Positions 8,556 through 16,924 of a stretch of DNA of 64,000 bases are shown here, piece by piece. The stretch comes from JAIVJZ01 sp035645695. GTDB lineage: Bacteria; Acidobacteriota; Blastocatellia; Pyrinomonadales; Pyrinomonadaceae. The notes beneath the pieces are model-generated. The model saw nothing but the letters and a program-made list of their open reading frames with translations. It searched no databases and was not told where the DNA came from. The DNA lies in the NCBI GenBank assembly GCA_035645695.1, contig DASQMC010000078.1:62001-126000 (forward strand). Direction: 5' to 3'. Positions within the stretch are counted from its first letter, which is position 1; each line of letters opens with the position of its first letter. The position numbers and the translations under genes are program-made.

Positions 8556-10478
8556 CTAATCCAGCGCGAAGTCCCGACGCCAGTCGGAATTCTCCTCGAA
8601 GCGCGGTTGCTCATCCTTCAAAAGCACGCAGGTTTCGAGGACGAGCGCGTCCATCTCCGTGCGCATGAAGCAGCGATAACTGTCTTCGGGCGTGCAGACA
8701 ATCGGCTCGCCGCGCACGTTGAAACTCGTGTTGACGACGACGGGGCAGCCGGTCTTTTGTTGAAAGGCTTCGATGATCTCCCAGTAGAGGGGGTTCGTCT
8801 CGCGCCGCACGGTCTGGATGCGCGCCGAAAAATCAACGTGCGTGACGGCCGGGATGTCCGAACGCACGGTGTTGAGCTTTTCGATGCCCCAGAGAGCGCG
8901 TTCCGCCTCCGACGCCTCGCGACGGCGATGATGCATCACGTCGGCGACGAGCAGCATGTAAGGGCTATCGGTGTTCAAATCAAACCACTCGGCCACCTGT
9001 TCGCGCGTCACGCTCGGCGCGAAGGGGCGAAAACTCTCGCGATATTTGATCTTCAGATTCATCACCGATTGCATCCGCGGCGAACGCGCGTCGCCGATGA
9101 TGCTGCGGCCGCCGAGAGCGCGCGGGCCAAACTCCATCCGCCCCTGATGCAGCCCGACGACCTTCTCGCTTGCCAGCAACTCGGCGACGGCCTCCGGCAA
9201 ATCCTCGCGCCGGTATTTTTTGTAAGGCAAGCCGCGCTCGCGCAAGAATGTCTCGATCTCTTCTTCCGTGTGGCGCGGGCCTAAATAAGAACCTTTCATG
9301 CCGTCGGCGTATGGCGGAATCCAGCCGTCGGCTTCGCGCGGCGAACGCCACGTTCCCGCGCGCTCGGGGCTTAGGCGCGGTTGACCGAGATAGCGATGCC
9401 AGATGGCGAGCGCGATCCCGGCCGCGCCGCCCGCATCGCCCGCCGCCGGTTGAATCCAGATGTCTTCAAATTGGCTCTCGCGCAAAACCCTGCCGTTGCC
9501 GACGCAGTTCAGGGCGACGCCGCCCGCCATGCAAAGTTTCTTCGCTTTCGTCTCGCGGTAAGCGTAAGCGGCCATCTTCAACATCACCTCTTCGGTGATG
9601 ACTTGAATGCTGCGCGCCAAGTCCATCTCGCGCTGCGTCAGTTTCGACTCGGGTTTGCGCGGAGCGTCGCCGAACAACTTCGAGAAGGCGCGGCTCGTCA
9701 TTTTCAGACCGTGCGCGTAGCCGAAGTATTCGTGATTCATGCGCAGGCTGCCGTCGTCGCGTATCTCGACGAGTTTGTCCCTGATGAGCGCGACATACTT
9801 CGGTTCGCCGTAAGGGGCGAGTCCCATCACTTTGTATTCGCCGCTGTTGACCTTGAAGCCCGTGTAATAGGTGAACGCGCTATAGAGCAGACCCAGACTA
9901 TCAGGGAAACGCAACTCTTTCAGGAGACTGATCTCATTGCCGCGGCCGATGCCTATCGAACTCGTCGCCCATTCGCCGACGCCGTCGAGCGTAAGGATGG
10001 CCGCCTCTTCAAACGGCGAAGGATAAAACGCGCTCGCCGCGTGGCTCTCGTGATGATCGCCGAATAGAACCTGCCACGGAAACTCGCGCGCGCGCCGTTT
10101 GGCGTCTTTGCGGTCTTCGATGCCTTCGACCCGCGCCATCTCCGCGCTGATCAAATCCGACATCCAGAGTTTCTCTTTCATCCACACGGGTATGGCTTTC
10201 AGGAAGGACGAGAAACCGGCGGGAGCGTAGTCGAGATAGGTTTCGAGCAGGCGCTCGAATTTGAGCAGAGGCTTATCGTAGAAGGAGACGTGATCGAGCG
10301 TGTCAACCGTCAACCCGGCTTCGGCCAGACAGTAGCGAACCGCCTCCGTCGGGAAGCGATGATCGTGCTTGCGGCGCGTGAAGCGTTCCTCCTGCGCCGC
10401 CGCGACGATCTCGCCGTCAACCACCAGACAGGCGGCCGAGTCGTGATAGAAAGCCGAAATCCCCAGTATGCTCGTCAA
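8556..10478 (-). CDS. Carbamoyltransferase (NodU/CmcH/SxtI family)
   Basis: This enzyme transfers a carbamoyl group from carbamoyl phosphate, via carbamoyl-adenylate, to a hydroxyl of a sugar or secondary metabolite. The 640-residue protein starts MTSILGISAFYHDSAACLVV, the N-terminal Kae1/YrdC-like family signature. EERFTRRKHDHRFP and the metal-binding HHESHAASAFYPSPF follow. The C-terminal domain has GPRALGGRSIIGDAR, KYRESFRPFAPSV and TSFNVRGEPIVCTPEDS. Length matches the family. It is the last gene of a three-gene operon with the SxtK-like and SxtJ-like small proteins upstream. Its place between rhamnose and export genes suggests carbamoylation of the exported glycan; the acceptor is inferred. 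Confidence 0.93.
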   Translation of the reverse strand: MTSILGISAFYHDSAACLVVDGEIVAAAQEERFTRRKHDHRFPTEAVRYCLAEAGLTVDTLDHVSFYDKPLLKFERLLETYLDYAPAGFSSFLKAIPVWMKEKLWMSDLISAEMARVEGIEDRKDAKRRAREFPWQVLFGDHHESHAASAFYPSPFEEAAILTLDGVGEWATSSIGIGRGNEISLLKELRFPDSLGLLYSAFTYYTGFKVNSGEYKVMGLAPYGEPKYVALIRDKLVEIRDDGSLRMNHEYFGYAHGLKMTSRAFSKLFGDAPRKPESKLTQREMDLARSIQVITEEVMLKMAAYAYRETKAKKLCMAGGVALNCVGNGRVLRESQFEDIWIQPAAGDAGGAAGIALAIWHRYLGQPRLSPERAGTWRSPREADGWIPPYADGMKGSYLGPRHTEEEIETFLRERGLPYKKYRREDLPEAVAELLASEKVVGLHQGRMEFGPRALGGRSIIGDARSPRMQSVMNLKIKYRESFRPFAPSVTREQVAEWFDLNTDSPYMLLVADVMHHRRREASEAERALWGIEKLNTVRSDIPAVTHVDFSARIQTVRRETNPLYWEIIEAFQQKTGCPVVVNTSFNVRGEPIVCTPEDSYRCFMRTEMDALVLETCVLLKDEQPRFEENSDWRRDFALD

Positions 10479-10500
10479 AGCGATTTTACCCGACCGCGTT

Positions 10501-10659
10501 CTAGAATAAAGGATAGAGGAAGGGGGCGAGCGCGGAACCCTGCGCGAACACGAGCGCCAGCCCCGTCAGCACGAGGACGATAATGATCGGGAGCAACCAG
10601 TATCTACGGTTATATTTCATCAACTCCCACAACTGTAGGAGAACCTGTGATTTCGACAT
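10501..10659 (-). CDS. Small SxtK-like membrane protein (DUF5989 type)
   Basis: A 52-residue protein, MSKSQVLLQLWELMKYNRRYW followed by one membrane helix (LLPIIIVLVLTGLALVFAQG) and the end SALAPFLYPLF. This WELMKxNRRYWLLPIIxxL...AQGSAxAPFxYxLF pattern is that of the small proteins found beside NodU-type carbamoyltransferases, including SxtK of the saxitoxin cluster. It lies 22 bases upstream of the carbamoyltransferase start and 15 bases after the SxtJ-like gene, so it is in the operon. Function is unknown; a membrane anchor or partner for the carbamoyltransferase is a reasonable guess. Confidence 0.85.
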   Translation of the reverse strand: MSKSQVLLQLWELMKYNRRYWLLPIIIVLVLTGLALVFAQGSALAPFLYPLF

Positions 10660-10674
10660 TGGCCGGATACCTTC

Positions 10675-11187
10675 CTAATACATCTTTTCGTAGTGCTTCG
10701 GGTTGTTTCGCCGCTCGCCGTAAGGCTTCCAGTAAGACTCCGTGCGCGCGGCGCGACGCCCCAGCGGGTCGCCGCCCGTCAATCTTCTGATCAACCCGAT
10801 AGGCGTTACGAGGAGAAAAAAGATGATGCCCAGAATAACTCGCGTCGTCACGAATCCCATCGCCTCGGCCATTCCCATCCAGAGGCGATTCGGCACGACG
10901 AGCGCCTTCGGGTAAATTGCGCCCAGAAGCGCGAGCGTCGCGCCGAGCGTGGACAGGGCGGAGGCAATTGCGGGAAATCTGCCGCGATAAAGCCACCAGC
11001 CGCCGACCGCCAGAAAGACGCCGCCGACGAGCAGACCGAAATCCCGTTCGGTGCGATACGAACGCCTCTCTGCGCTTAGCTGCCGGGAGATTGAGACACC
11101 TCCGACGGGCGCGGCTTCGATAACTTTAATCTCATAATAATAGTCTCGGGATATAGTCTCGGGCGCCGAAAAGTCGGATGATCTCAC
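10675..11187 (-). CDS. SxtJ-like membrane protein, start uncertain
   Basis: The protein is up to 170 residues, with three hydrophobic segments (GLLVGGVFLAVGGWWLY; ASALSTLGATLALLGAIYP; VILGIIFFLLVTPIGLI) and a basic tail ending NNPKHYEKMY. Layout and neighbours match SxtJ, which accompanies SxtK and a carbamoyltransferase in saxitoxin and polysaccharide clusters. The frame opens at GTG 11187, but a promoter (11178-11206) overlaps that codon. The true start is probably downstream, near the GGAGGTG at about residues 29-31, where only non-standard codons such as ATC are in frame. First gene of the sxtJ-sxtK-carbamoyltransferase operon. Confidence 0.75.
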   Translation of the reverse strand: MRSSDFSAPETISRDYYYEIKVIEAAPVGGVSISRQLSAERRSYRTERDFGLLVGGVFLAVGGWWLYRGRFPAIASALSTLGATLALLGAIYPKALVVPNRLWMGMAEAMGFVTTRVILGIIFFLLVTPIGLIRRLTGGDPLGRRAARTESYWKPYGERRNNPKHYEKMY

Positions 11188-11206
11188 GCGGAAAGCCGTG
11201 CGTCAA
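11178..11206 (-). promoter_or_regulatory. Promoter of the carbamoyltransferase operon
   Basis: On the minus strand, TTGACG (11206-11201), a 17-base spacer, then GATCAT (11183-11178). It predicts a transcript start near 11171, inside the open frame of the SxtJ-like gene. Confidence 0.45.
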
Positions 11207-11534
11207 CACTCCCCGCAACGAGAGCGTCCGAGCCGGAGGCGAGGCGAAGTCAGAGACCTTTGGCCGGGCGGCGATGGTTGCGTCGCCCGTACAACTCCAG
11301 CCTTATTAAGAGCACCTAACAAAACCCGAATTTCGGGTTAGAGTCGATTCAGCATTCCTAAGAGTTTCAGCCCAACACAGAGGTTTTGTTAGGTACTCTA
11401 AGATCATCTGTCCTGATTCAGGCGATCCGGGTAGGTTGCCTGAGTCTTTCGCCATTTCCGCGCTCTCTGCTATCATGGGTTGCTAAATTAGTGGTGTTTA
11501 GAGGTAGTTTTTTAAAGGTTAAGGGTTAAAGGTG
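11188..11534. other. Divergent spacer upstream of the tyrosine kinase gene
   Basis: There is no gene in these 347 bases. They contain the minus-strand promoter, a 91-base palindromic element (11309-11399), a possible -10 box TATCAT at 11471-11476 for the plus-strand kinase gene, and a three-unit heptamer array next to its start. Confidence 0.55.
11309..11399. repeat. 91-base element with 18-bp terminal inverted repeats
   Basis: The left end 11309-11326 and the right end 11382-11399 are inverted copies with one mismatch (core CCTAACAAAACC). Just inside the left arm is a second palindrome, AACCCGAA-T-TTCGGGTT (about 11324-11340). It could be a tiny non-coding mobile element or a structured RNA or terminator. 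Confidence 0.6.
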
Positions 11535-11535
11535 A
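11515..11535 (+). repeat. Heptamer array H1 before the kinase start
   Basis: Three tandem 7-nt units, AAGGTTA, AGGGTTA, AAGGTGA, run directly into ATG 11535. The middle unit also provides the ribosome-binding site (AGGG, nine bases before ATG). No inverted mate was seen. Confidence 0.6.
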
Positions 11536-13952
11536 TGTCTCAAGATAATCGTTTGCTGCCGCTTACTCCGGGTTCAAATATCGACCGCCCGTTGCGCGAT
11601 TTGATTCAGCCCGATAAGGGTAACAATACTTACTCGCTCTCAGAGCCGACACACCTGCGCGAATATCTCTCCGTAGTGTTGAAACGCAAGTGGCTGATCC
11701 TGAGTCTGGTAGTGGTCGTCACATCGCTCGTCGCCATCCAGATGTACCGGCAGCCAACCATCTACCGCGCCGAATCGACCATCCAGATCGAGCAGAAGAC
11801 GAAGAACCTCCTGCGGACGAAAGAGTTTGTCATAAACGCGCAGAACGACCCGGCCTACTGGGGTACGCAACTCGCCCTGCTTGAGAATCCGCGCCTCCAT
11901 CGAAAAGTGATTCTCGCGCTCGATTTGCAAAACAACCCGACGTTTATCGGCGGTCAGGCGCGGCCGAGTTTATTCACCGCCGTGCGCCGCATGTTCTCGC
12001 GGCAGAAACCTTCGGCCGCGCCCGCCGCCGCTTCTGCGGGGCAGGAGGGCGGGCTGGGAGTCGTTGACGACACCCCGACGGCCACGACCGCAGCCGATAA
12101 GCTGACCCCCGAGCAGACCACGAAGATGCTCGCCTATGAAGACGTTCTGCAATCCAACCTGACCATCGACCCGGTCGAGCGCACGAATCTCGTCAAGATC
12201 GTCTACACGCACACCAACCCCGAACTCGCCATGAAGATCGCGGACACGCTCGCCCTCGTCTTCATTCAGGACAACGATGAACGCGAGACTTCCGGTTCGG
12301 CCAAATCGGCCGAGCAACTCGCCCGCAACATCACAGACCTGCAAGCCTCCATCCGGCAGAAGCAGCAGGAGATCATCGCCTTCAGAACCAGCCGCGGCCT
12401 CCCGCTCGGCACGATTCAGGGTGAGAACCTGACGGCGTCGATCCTGACCACCTCGACCGCGCAGATGATGGAGGCCGAAGCCGAACGCAAGAAGTTGCAG
12501 GCCGCCTACGAGGCTTCGCAAAACGCGCCCGACATCTTTTCCATCCCGGTGGTGAACGACGACAAGTCGGTGCAGGAACTGCGCGACAAACTGAGCACCG
12601 TGGAAGAACAGCGTCAGGCATTGCTCGTGCAGTACACGCCGGAGTGGCCTGCCGTCAAGAAACTCGATAAACAGAAGGAACAGATTCAAACGTCGCTCGA
12701 CAAGCGCGCCAGAGACGCCGTCAGCGCGTTGAGGGCACGCTACGAAGCCGCCGTGCGCCTCGAAAACGGGCTGCGGCAGTCGAACACGTCGGCGCGCGGC
12801 ATGGCGAAGAGCCAGAGTCGTTCGGAGATGGAACTCGGCATCATCCAACAGGAGTTGGAGACGACGCAGCAGCTCTACAACACCGCCATCCAGAAACAGA
12901 AGGAACTCGACGTGGCCGGCACCGACGCGCCGAGCAACATCACCATCTCCACGCCCGCGCGCCGCGCCGAGGTCGTCGGTCCGCCGCGCGTGCGCAACAT
13001 CGTGATCGCGCTGCTGCTCGCGCTGGCTACGGGCATCGGCCTCGCTTTCCTGCTCGACTATCTCGACGACACGCTCAAGTCCATCGAAGACGTGGATCGC
13101 CACATCCATCTCCCGACGCTCGCCCTGATCCCCGCGCCGCGCGTGGAACGCCGTTTCGCGATGCCGTCGCGCAGCGCCGCGCTCGCCGCGGCGGGCGACC
13201 CTACGGCGAACGCGCTCGCGCTCATCGAAGAGAAGCGTTCGCCCGTCGCGGAGGCTTACCGGCACCTGCGCACGTCGCTCCTGCTCTCGTCGGCCGGACA
13301 ACCGCCGAAGACCGTCCTCGTCACTTCGAGCCAGCCGTCCGAAGGCAAAACGACCACCGCCGTCAACACCGCCGTCATGCTCGCGCAGACCGGCGCGGAA
13401 GTCCTGATAATCGATTGCGATCTGCGTCGCCCGCGCATCCACGCGCACTTCGGGCTGATGAACACGCGCGGCGTGACGAACTACCTGTCCGGCGACTCGA
13501 ACGTGGACGGGATCGTGCAGGAGTATGAGAAGCTGCCGAACCTGAAGATCATCACTTCCGGCCCCGTCCCGCCGAACTCGGCGGAACTGCTCGGCTCCGA
13601 AGAGATGCGCCGCTTGATCACGCAACTGAGCGCAAAATTCACGCACGTGATCATCGACTCGCCGCCCGCCATCTCCTTCACGGACGCCTCGATTCTCTCG
13701 ACGATGGTTGACGGCGTGATGCTCGTCGTCCACGGCGGCCGCTCGTCGCGCGCCGTGGTGCGCCGCGCCAAGCAGCAACTCCTCGACGTGGGCGCGCACA
13801 TCTACGGCATCGTCCTCAACAACGTCAAACTCGAATCTTCCGATTACAACTACTACTCCGGTTACTATTCGAGCTACTACGCCAACGATGACGAAGACCA
13901 GACGGTCGTGGCGGAGTCGGACGAATACGTCGAGACCGCCAAATCGAAATAA
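11535..13952 (+). CDS. Wzc/ExoP-type polysaccharide tyrosine autokinase
   Basis: This inner-membrane co-polymerase and BY-kinase controls chain length and export of capsule or exopolysaccharide. The 805-residue protein has an N-terminal Wzz domain (LREYLSVVLKRKWLILSLVVVVTSLVAI as first membrane helix, about residues 37-64). A long periplasmic coiled coil (residues 180-480) and a second helix (VIALLLALATGIGLAFLLDYL, about 490-510) follow. The cytoplasmic kinase has Walker A PSEGKTTTAVNTA (about 601), Walker A' VLIIDCDLRRPR (about 624) and Walker B VIIDSPP (about 705). The tail is a tyrosine cluster (SDYNYYSGYYSSYYANDDED) for autophosphorylation. ATG 11535 is chosen over GTG 11532 because AGGG is correctly spaced. 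A phosphatase partner was not seen nearby. Confidence 0.94.
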   Translation: MSQDNRLLPLTPGSNIDRPLRDLIQPDKGNNTYSLSEPTHLREYLSVVLKRKWLILSLVVVVTSLVAIQMYRQPTIYRAESTIQIEQKTKNLLRTKEFVINAQNDPAYWGTQLALLENPRLHRKVILALDLQNNPTFIGGQARPSLFTAVRRMFSRQKPSAAPAAASAGQEGGLGVVDDTPTATTAADKLTPEQTTKMLAYEDVLQSNLTIDPVERTNLVKIVYTHTNPELAMKIADTLALVFIQDNDERETSGSAKSAEQLARNITDLQASIRQKQQEIIAFRTSRGLPLGTIQGENLTASILTTSTAQMMEAEAERKKLQAAYEASQNAPDIFSIPVVNDDKSVQELRDKLSTVEEQRQALLVQYTPEWPAVKKLDKQKEQIQTSLDKRARDAVSALRARYEAAVRLENGLRQSNTSARGMAKSQSRSEMELGIIQQELETTQQLYNTAIQKQKELDVAGTDAPSNITISTPARRAEVVGPPRVRNIVIALLLALATGIGLAFLLDYLDDTLKSIEDVDRHIHLPTLALIPAPRVERRFAMPSRSAALAAAGDPTANALALIEEKRSPVAEAYRHLRTSLLLSSAGQPPKTVLVTSSQPSEGKTTTAVNTAVMLAQTGAEVLIIDCDLRRPRIHAHFGLMNTRGVTNYLSGDSNVDGIVQEYEKLPNLKIITSGPVPPNSAELLGSEEMRRLITQLSAKFTHVIIDSPPAISFTDASILSTMVDGVMLVVHGGRSSRAVVRRAKQQLLDVGAHIYGIVLNNVKLESSDYNYYSGYYSSYYANDDEDQTVVAESDEYVETAKSK

Positions 13953-13956
13953 GACG

Positions 13957-14032
13957 GTTTCAAGTTTCAGGTTTCAAGTTTCAAGTTTTCGAGGCTTTTT
14001 AACCTGAAACTTGAAACTTGAAACCTGAAACC
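13957..14032. repeat. Heptamer array H2, GTTTCAA family, with inverted mate
   Basis: The left arm 13957-13991 is five units of GTTTCAR type (one variant). After a 9-base spacer, the right arm 14001-14032 is its near-complete inverse (CTTGAAA/CCTGAAA units). The right arm ends two bases before ATG 14035. The same family recurs at 24397-24516. Confidence 0.75.
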
Positions 14033-14034
14033 CT

Positions 14035-14535
14035 ATGAGAGAGTTCTGCGCCATCGCCGACGACGTTGTGCTGGGGCGCGACGTGCAGATTTACAACTTC
14101 GTCAATCTCTACGGCTGCGAGATCGGCGACGAGACGCGCATCGGCACGTTCGTGGAAATCCAGAAGGGGGCGCGCGTCGGCGCGCGCTGCAAAATTTCCA
14201 GCCACACCTTTATCTGCGAGGGCATCCACGTCGAGGACGAAGTGTTCGTCGGCCACGGCGTCCAGTTCATCAACGACCGTTACCCGCGCGCCACGCGCGC
14301 CGACGGCACGCCGCAGACCGAAGCCGACTGGACGCTCGAACGCACCGTCGTGCGGCGCGGCGCATCAATCGGCACAGGCGCGGTCATCCTCGGCGGCATC
14401 GAGATCGGCGCGCGCGCCATCATCGGCGCGGGCGCGGTCGTCACGCGCGACGTGCCTCCGGGCGCAATCGTCGCCGGCAACCCGGCACGGATTTTAAGAA
14501 GCGATGAACGCGCTGCAACGATGAACGCGGAATGA
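14035..14535 (+). CDS. Left-handed beta-helix N-acetyltransferase (WbpD-like)
   Basis: A 166-residue acyltransferase made mostly of hexapeptide repeats (VVLGRDVQIYNFVNLYGCEIGDETRIGT; ARVGARCKIS; VEDEVFVGHGVQFIND; GAVILGGIEIGARAIIGAGAVVTRDV). It ends PPGAIVAGNPARIL, the usual closing motif. FVEIQKGARVG and FICEGIHVEDEVFVGHGV, then NDRYPRA, resemble WbpD/WlbB enzymes, which acetylate the 3-amino group of a UDP-2-acetamido-3-amino sugar. That fits the adjacent aminotransferases and oxidoreductase. The last residues (RAATMNAE) are encoded by a heptamer repeat array. No Shine-Dalgarno site is visible: a heptamer array abuts the start. Confidence 0.85.
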   Translation: MREFCAIADDVVLGRDVQIYNFVNLYGCEIGDETRIGTFVEIQKGARVGARCKISSHTFICEGIHVEDEVFVGHGVQFINDRYPRATRADGTPQTEADWTLERTVVRRGASIGTGAVILGGIEIGARAIIGAGAVVTRDVPPGAIVAGNPARILRSDERAATMNAE

Positions 14536-14620
14536 AAAGCAAACTGCTTTTGTCGCGGAATGAAAAGCAACTTACCTTTCGTTTTCCCTTCATCGTTCCG
14601 CGTTCATCGTTCATCGTTTC
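14502..14620. repeat. Heptamer array H3, CGATGAA family, with inverted mate
   Basis: The left arm (CGATGAA, CGCGCTG, CAA, CGATGAA, CGCGGAA; 14502-14532) lies inside the 3' end of the acetyltransferase gene. The right arm 14589-14620 (TTCATCG, TTCCGCG, TTCATCG, TTCATCG, TTTC) is its inverse and ends three bases before ATG 14624. The intervening part repeats GCGGAATGAAAAGCAA twice. Nearly the same right arm recurs at 23309-23340. Confidence 0.7.
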
Positions 14621-14623
14621 CTT

Positions 14624-15757
14624 ATGATTCCTTTCGTTGATCTGCAAGCGCAGTATCGCGCCATCAAGCGGGAAGTTGACGAGGCCATCGGGCGCGTCTT
14701 TGAGAACGCTTCGTTCATCCTCGGCCGGGAGGTGGAAGCGTTCGAGGCGGCCTTCGCCGAGTACCTGGGCGCGCGCTTTTGCATCGGCGTCAACAGCGGC
14801 ACGGCGGCCATTCAACTCGCCGTCACCGCCTGCGGCGTGGGCGCGGGCGACGAAGTGATCGTCCCGGCCAACACCTTCTTCGCCACGGCCGAAGCCGTCT
14901 CCACGGCGGGCGCGACTCCGGTCTTCGTCGATGCCGACCCCGTCTCCTACACAATCGACGCGGACAGGATCGAGGCGGCCATTACCGAGCGCACGCGCGC
15001 CATTATGCCCGTCCACCTCTATGGGCAATCGGCCGACCTCGACCCCATCTTCGAGATCGCCGCGCGCCACGGCCTCGCCGTCATCGAAGACGCGGCGCAG
15101 GCGCACGGCGCGCACTACAAAGGCAGGCGCGTCGGCGCGCGCGGACGCGCCAACTGTTTCAGTTTCTATCCCGGCAAAAATCTGGGCGCATATGGCGAGG
15201 GCGGCGCGGTCGTGACGGACGACGCCGAAGTGGCGCGGCGCGTCAGGCTGTTGCGCGACCACGGCTCCGAGCAGAAATATCGCCACGACATCGTCGGCTA
15301 TAACTTCCGGCTGGAAGGCATTCAGGGCGCGGTCCTGGGCGTCAAACTCAAACACCTCGACGGCTGGAACGATCTGCGCCGCGCGCACGCCGCTCGCTAC
15401 GGCGATCTGCTGTCCGGCATGAACCGGGACGGCGCGCTCACGCTTCCGCGCGAGATGTCCTATGCGCGCCACGTCTATCACCTGTACGTCGTCCAAACCG
15501 ACGCGCGCGATGCGCTGCAAAAACGTCTGGCGGAAGCGGGCGTTCAGACGGGCATCCACTATCCCGTGCCCGTGCACCTGCAACCCGCTTACGCCGCGCT
15601 CGGCCACCGCGCGGGCGATTTCCCCGTGGCCGAACGACAGGCCGCGCGCATTCTCTCGCTCCCGATGTTTGCCGAGTTGACCGACGAGCAGATCGGGCGC
15701 GTGGCCGAAGTCGTCGGCTCCTTCGCCGGTAGTCAGTCGTCGGCCGTGCGTGTTTAA
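14624..15757 (+). CDS. DegT/DnrJ/EryC1/StrS-family sugar aminotransferase 1
   Basis: This PLP-dependent enzyme aminates a keto-sugar nucleotide. The 377-residue protein starts MIPFVDLQAQYRAIKREVDEA. It has the substrate-entry motif FCIGVNSGTAAIQLAV, DEVIVPANTFFATAEAV, the PLP-anchoring EDAAQAHGA, and Schiff-base lysine 185 in SFYPGKNLGAYGEGG. HGSEQKYRHDIVGYNFRLEG and IHYPVPVHLQPAY are family signatures, closest in feel to the WbpE and FdtB/QdtB groups that act on 3-keto sugars. It follows the N-acetyltransferase gene and precedes a dehydrogenase, as expected for a diamino-sugar pathway. The exact substrate (UDP-3-keto or dTDP-3-keto) cannot be fixed by eye. Confidence 0.92.
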   Translation: MIPFVDLQAQYRAIKREVDEAIGRVFENASFILGREVEAFEAAFAEYLGARFCIGVNSGTAAIQLAVTACGVGAGDEVIVPANTFFATAEAVSTAGATPVFVDADPVSYTIDADRIEAAITERTRAIMPVHLYGQSADLDPIFEIAARHGLAVIEDAAQAHGAHYKGRRVGARGRANCFSFYPGKNLGAYGEGGAVVTDDAEVARRVRLLRDHGSEQKYRHDIVGYNFRLEGIQGAVLGVKLKHLDGWNDLRRAHAARYGDLLSGMNRDGALTLPREMSYARHVYHLYVVQTDARDALQKRLAEAGVQTGIHYPVPVHLQPAYAALGHRAGDFPVAERQAARILSLPMFAELTDEQIGRVAEVVGSFAGSQSSAVRV

Positions 15758-15858
15758 CTATCCGGCATGAACCAACTCTCGTTTCAACAGCCTCGGCCGT
15801 GGCCGCCCCTTTCAACTCGAACCGCCGACGGCGAGCGGCTGACGGCCGACAACTCTCT

Positions 15859-16881
15859 ATGATCACCATCGGCGTCATCGGCTGCGGCTACTGGGGGCCG
15901 AACCTCATCCGCAACTTCGCGGAGAACGAGCGCGCCCAACTCCGTTGGATTTGCGATACGGACGAGCGGCGACTCGGCGCCATCGGCCGCCGGTATCCTT
16001 CGGCGCGCACCGCCGCCGACTATCGCCAACTGCTCGCCGACCCCGAACTCGCGGCCGTCGTCATCGCCACGCCCGTCGCCACCCACTACCGCTTCGCCAA
16101 AGACGCGCTCATGGCGGGCAAGCACGTCCTCATCGAAAAACCCTTCACGACCACGAGCGGCGAGGCGCGCGAACTGGTCGAACTGGCCGAGCGACGCGCG
16201 CTGACGCTGATGGTCGATCACACGTTCATCTACACCGGCGCGGTGCGCCGCATCAAAGAGATCGTCGAGAGCGGCGAACTCGGCGAACTGCTCTACTTCG
16301 ATTCCGTGCGCATCAACCTCGGCCTCTTCCAGCGCGACATCAATGTCGTCTGGGATTTAGCGCCGCACGATCTCTCGATCATGGACTATCTCGTCGCGCG
16401 CCAACCCGTCGCGCTGACGGCCACGGGCAGTTCTCACATCGAGGCCGGGATCGAGAATATCGCCTACGTGATGCTGCGCTTCGCCGACTCCTTCATCGCG
16501 CACTTTCATTTCAACTGGCTCTCGCCCGTCAAAATCCGCCGCACCCTGATCGCCGGCAGTCGCAAGATGATCGTCTACGACGACATCGAGCCGACCGAGA
16601 AAGTGCGCGTCTACGACAAGGGCGTGACGGCGAACCGCATCGAATCGGACAGCGACAAGGAGGCCGCCTACCAGACGCTCGTCAGCTACCGCACCGGCGA
16701 CGTGTGGGTTCCCAAACTCGATTCAACCGAAGCCCTCACACATGTCTCCGCCGAATTTCTCGACGCCGTCGCAGACCGTCGCGCGCCGCTCACGGACGGC
16801 GCGGCCGGTCTGCGCGTCGTGCGCCTGCTCGAAGCCGCGCAGGAATCAATTGACCAGGGCGGCAGGCTGATAGAGTTATAG
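15859..16881 (+). CDS. Gfo/Idh/MocA-family sugar dehydrogenase (WbpB-like)
   Basis: An NAD(P)-dependent oxidoreductase, 340 residues. It starts at ATG 15859 with MITIGVIGCGYWGPNLIRNF, the dinucleotide fold. The open frame extends 60 bases upstream, but that part is not family-like. ATPVATHYRFAKDALMAGKHVLIEKP contains the catalytic lysine of the EKP motif, and FDSVRINLGLFQRDINVVWDLAPHDLSIMDYL is the C-terminal substrate domain. In diamino-uronate pathways such an enzyme oxidises the C3 hydroxyl to create the keto group used by the aminotransferase. Being flanked by two aminotransferase genes supports that role. Confidence 0.9.
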   Translation: MITIGVIGCGYWGPNLIRNFAENERAQLRWICDTDERRLGAIGRRYPSARTAADYRQLLADPELAAVVIATPVATHYRFAKDALMAGKHVLIEKPFTTTSGEARELVELAERRALTLMVDHTFIYTGAVRRIKEIVESGELGELLYFDSVRINLGLFQRDINVVWDLAPHDLSIMDYLVARQPVALTATGSSHIEAGIENIAYVMLRFADSFIAHFHFNWLSPVKIRRTLIAGSRKMIVYDDIEPTEKVRVYDKGVTANRIESDSDKEAAYQTLVSYRTGDVWVPKLDSTEALTHVSAEFLDAVADRRAPLTDGAAGLRVVRLLEAAQESIDQGGRLIEL

Positions 16882-16924
16882 CTCACACCTCAAGCGTGAA
16901 TTGCTTTATGAGTGGTAGATTGCG

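Noticed and set aside
11970..13799. 609-codon frame antisense to the tyrosine kinase gene
   Set aside because: The sequence is R/H/D/V-rich with no motif and lies exactly opposite conserved Walker motifs. It is a codon-phase artefact.
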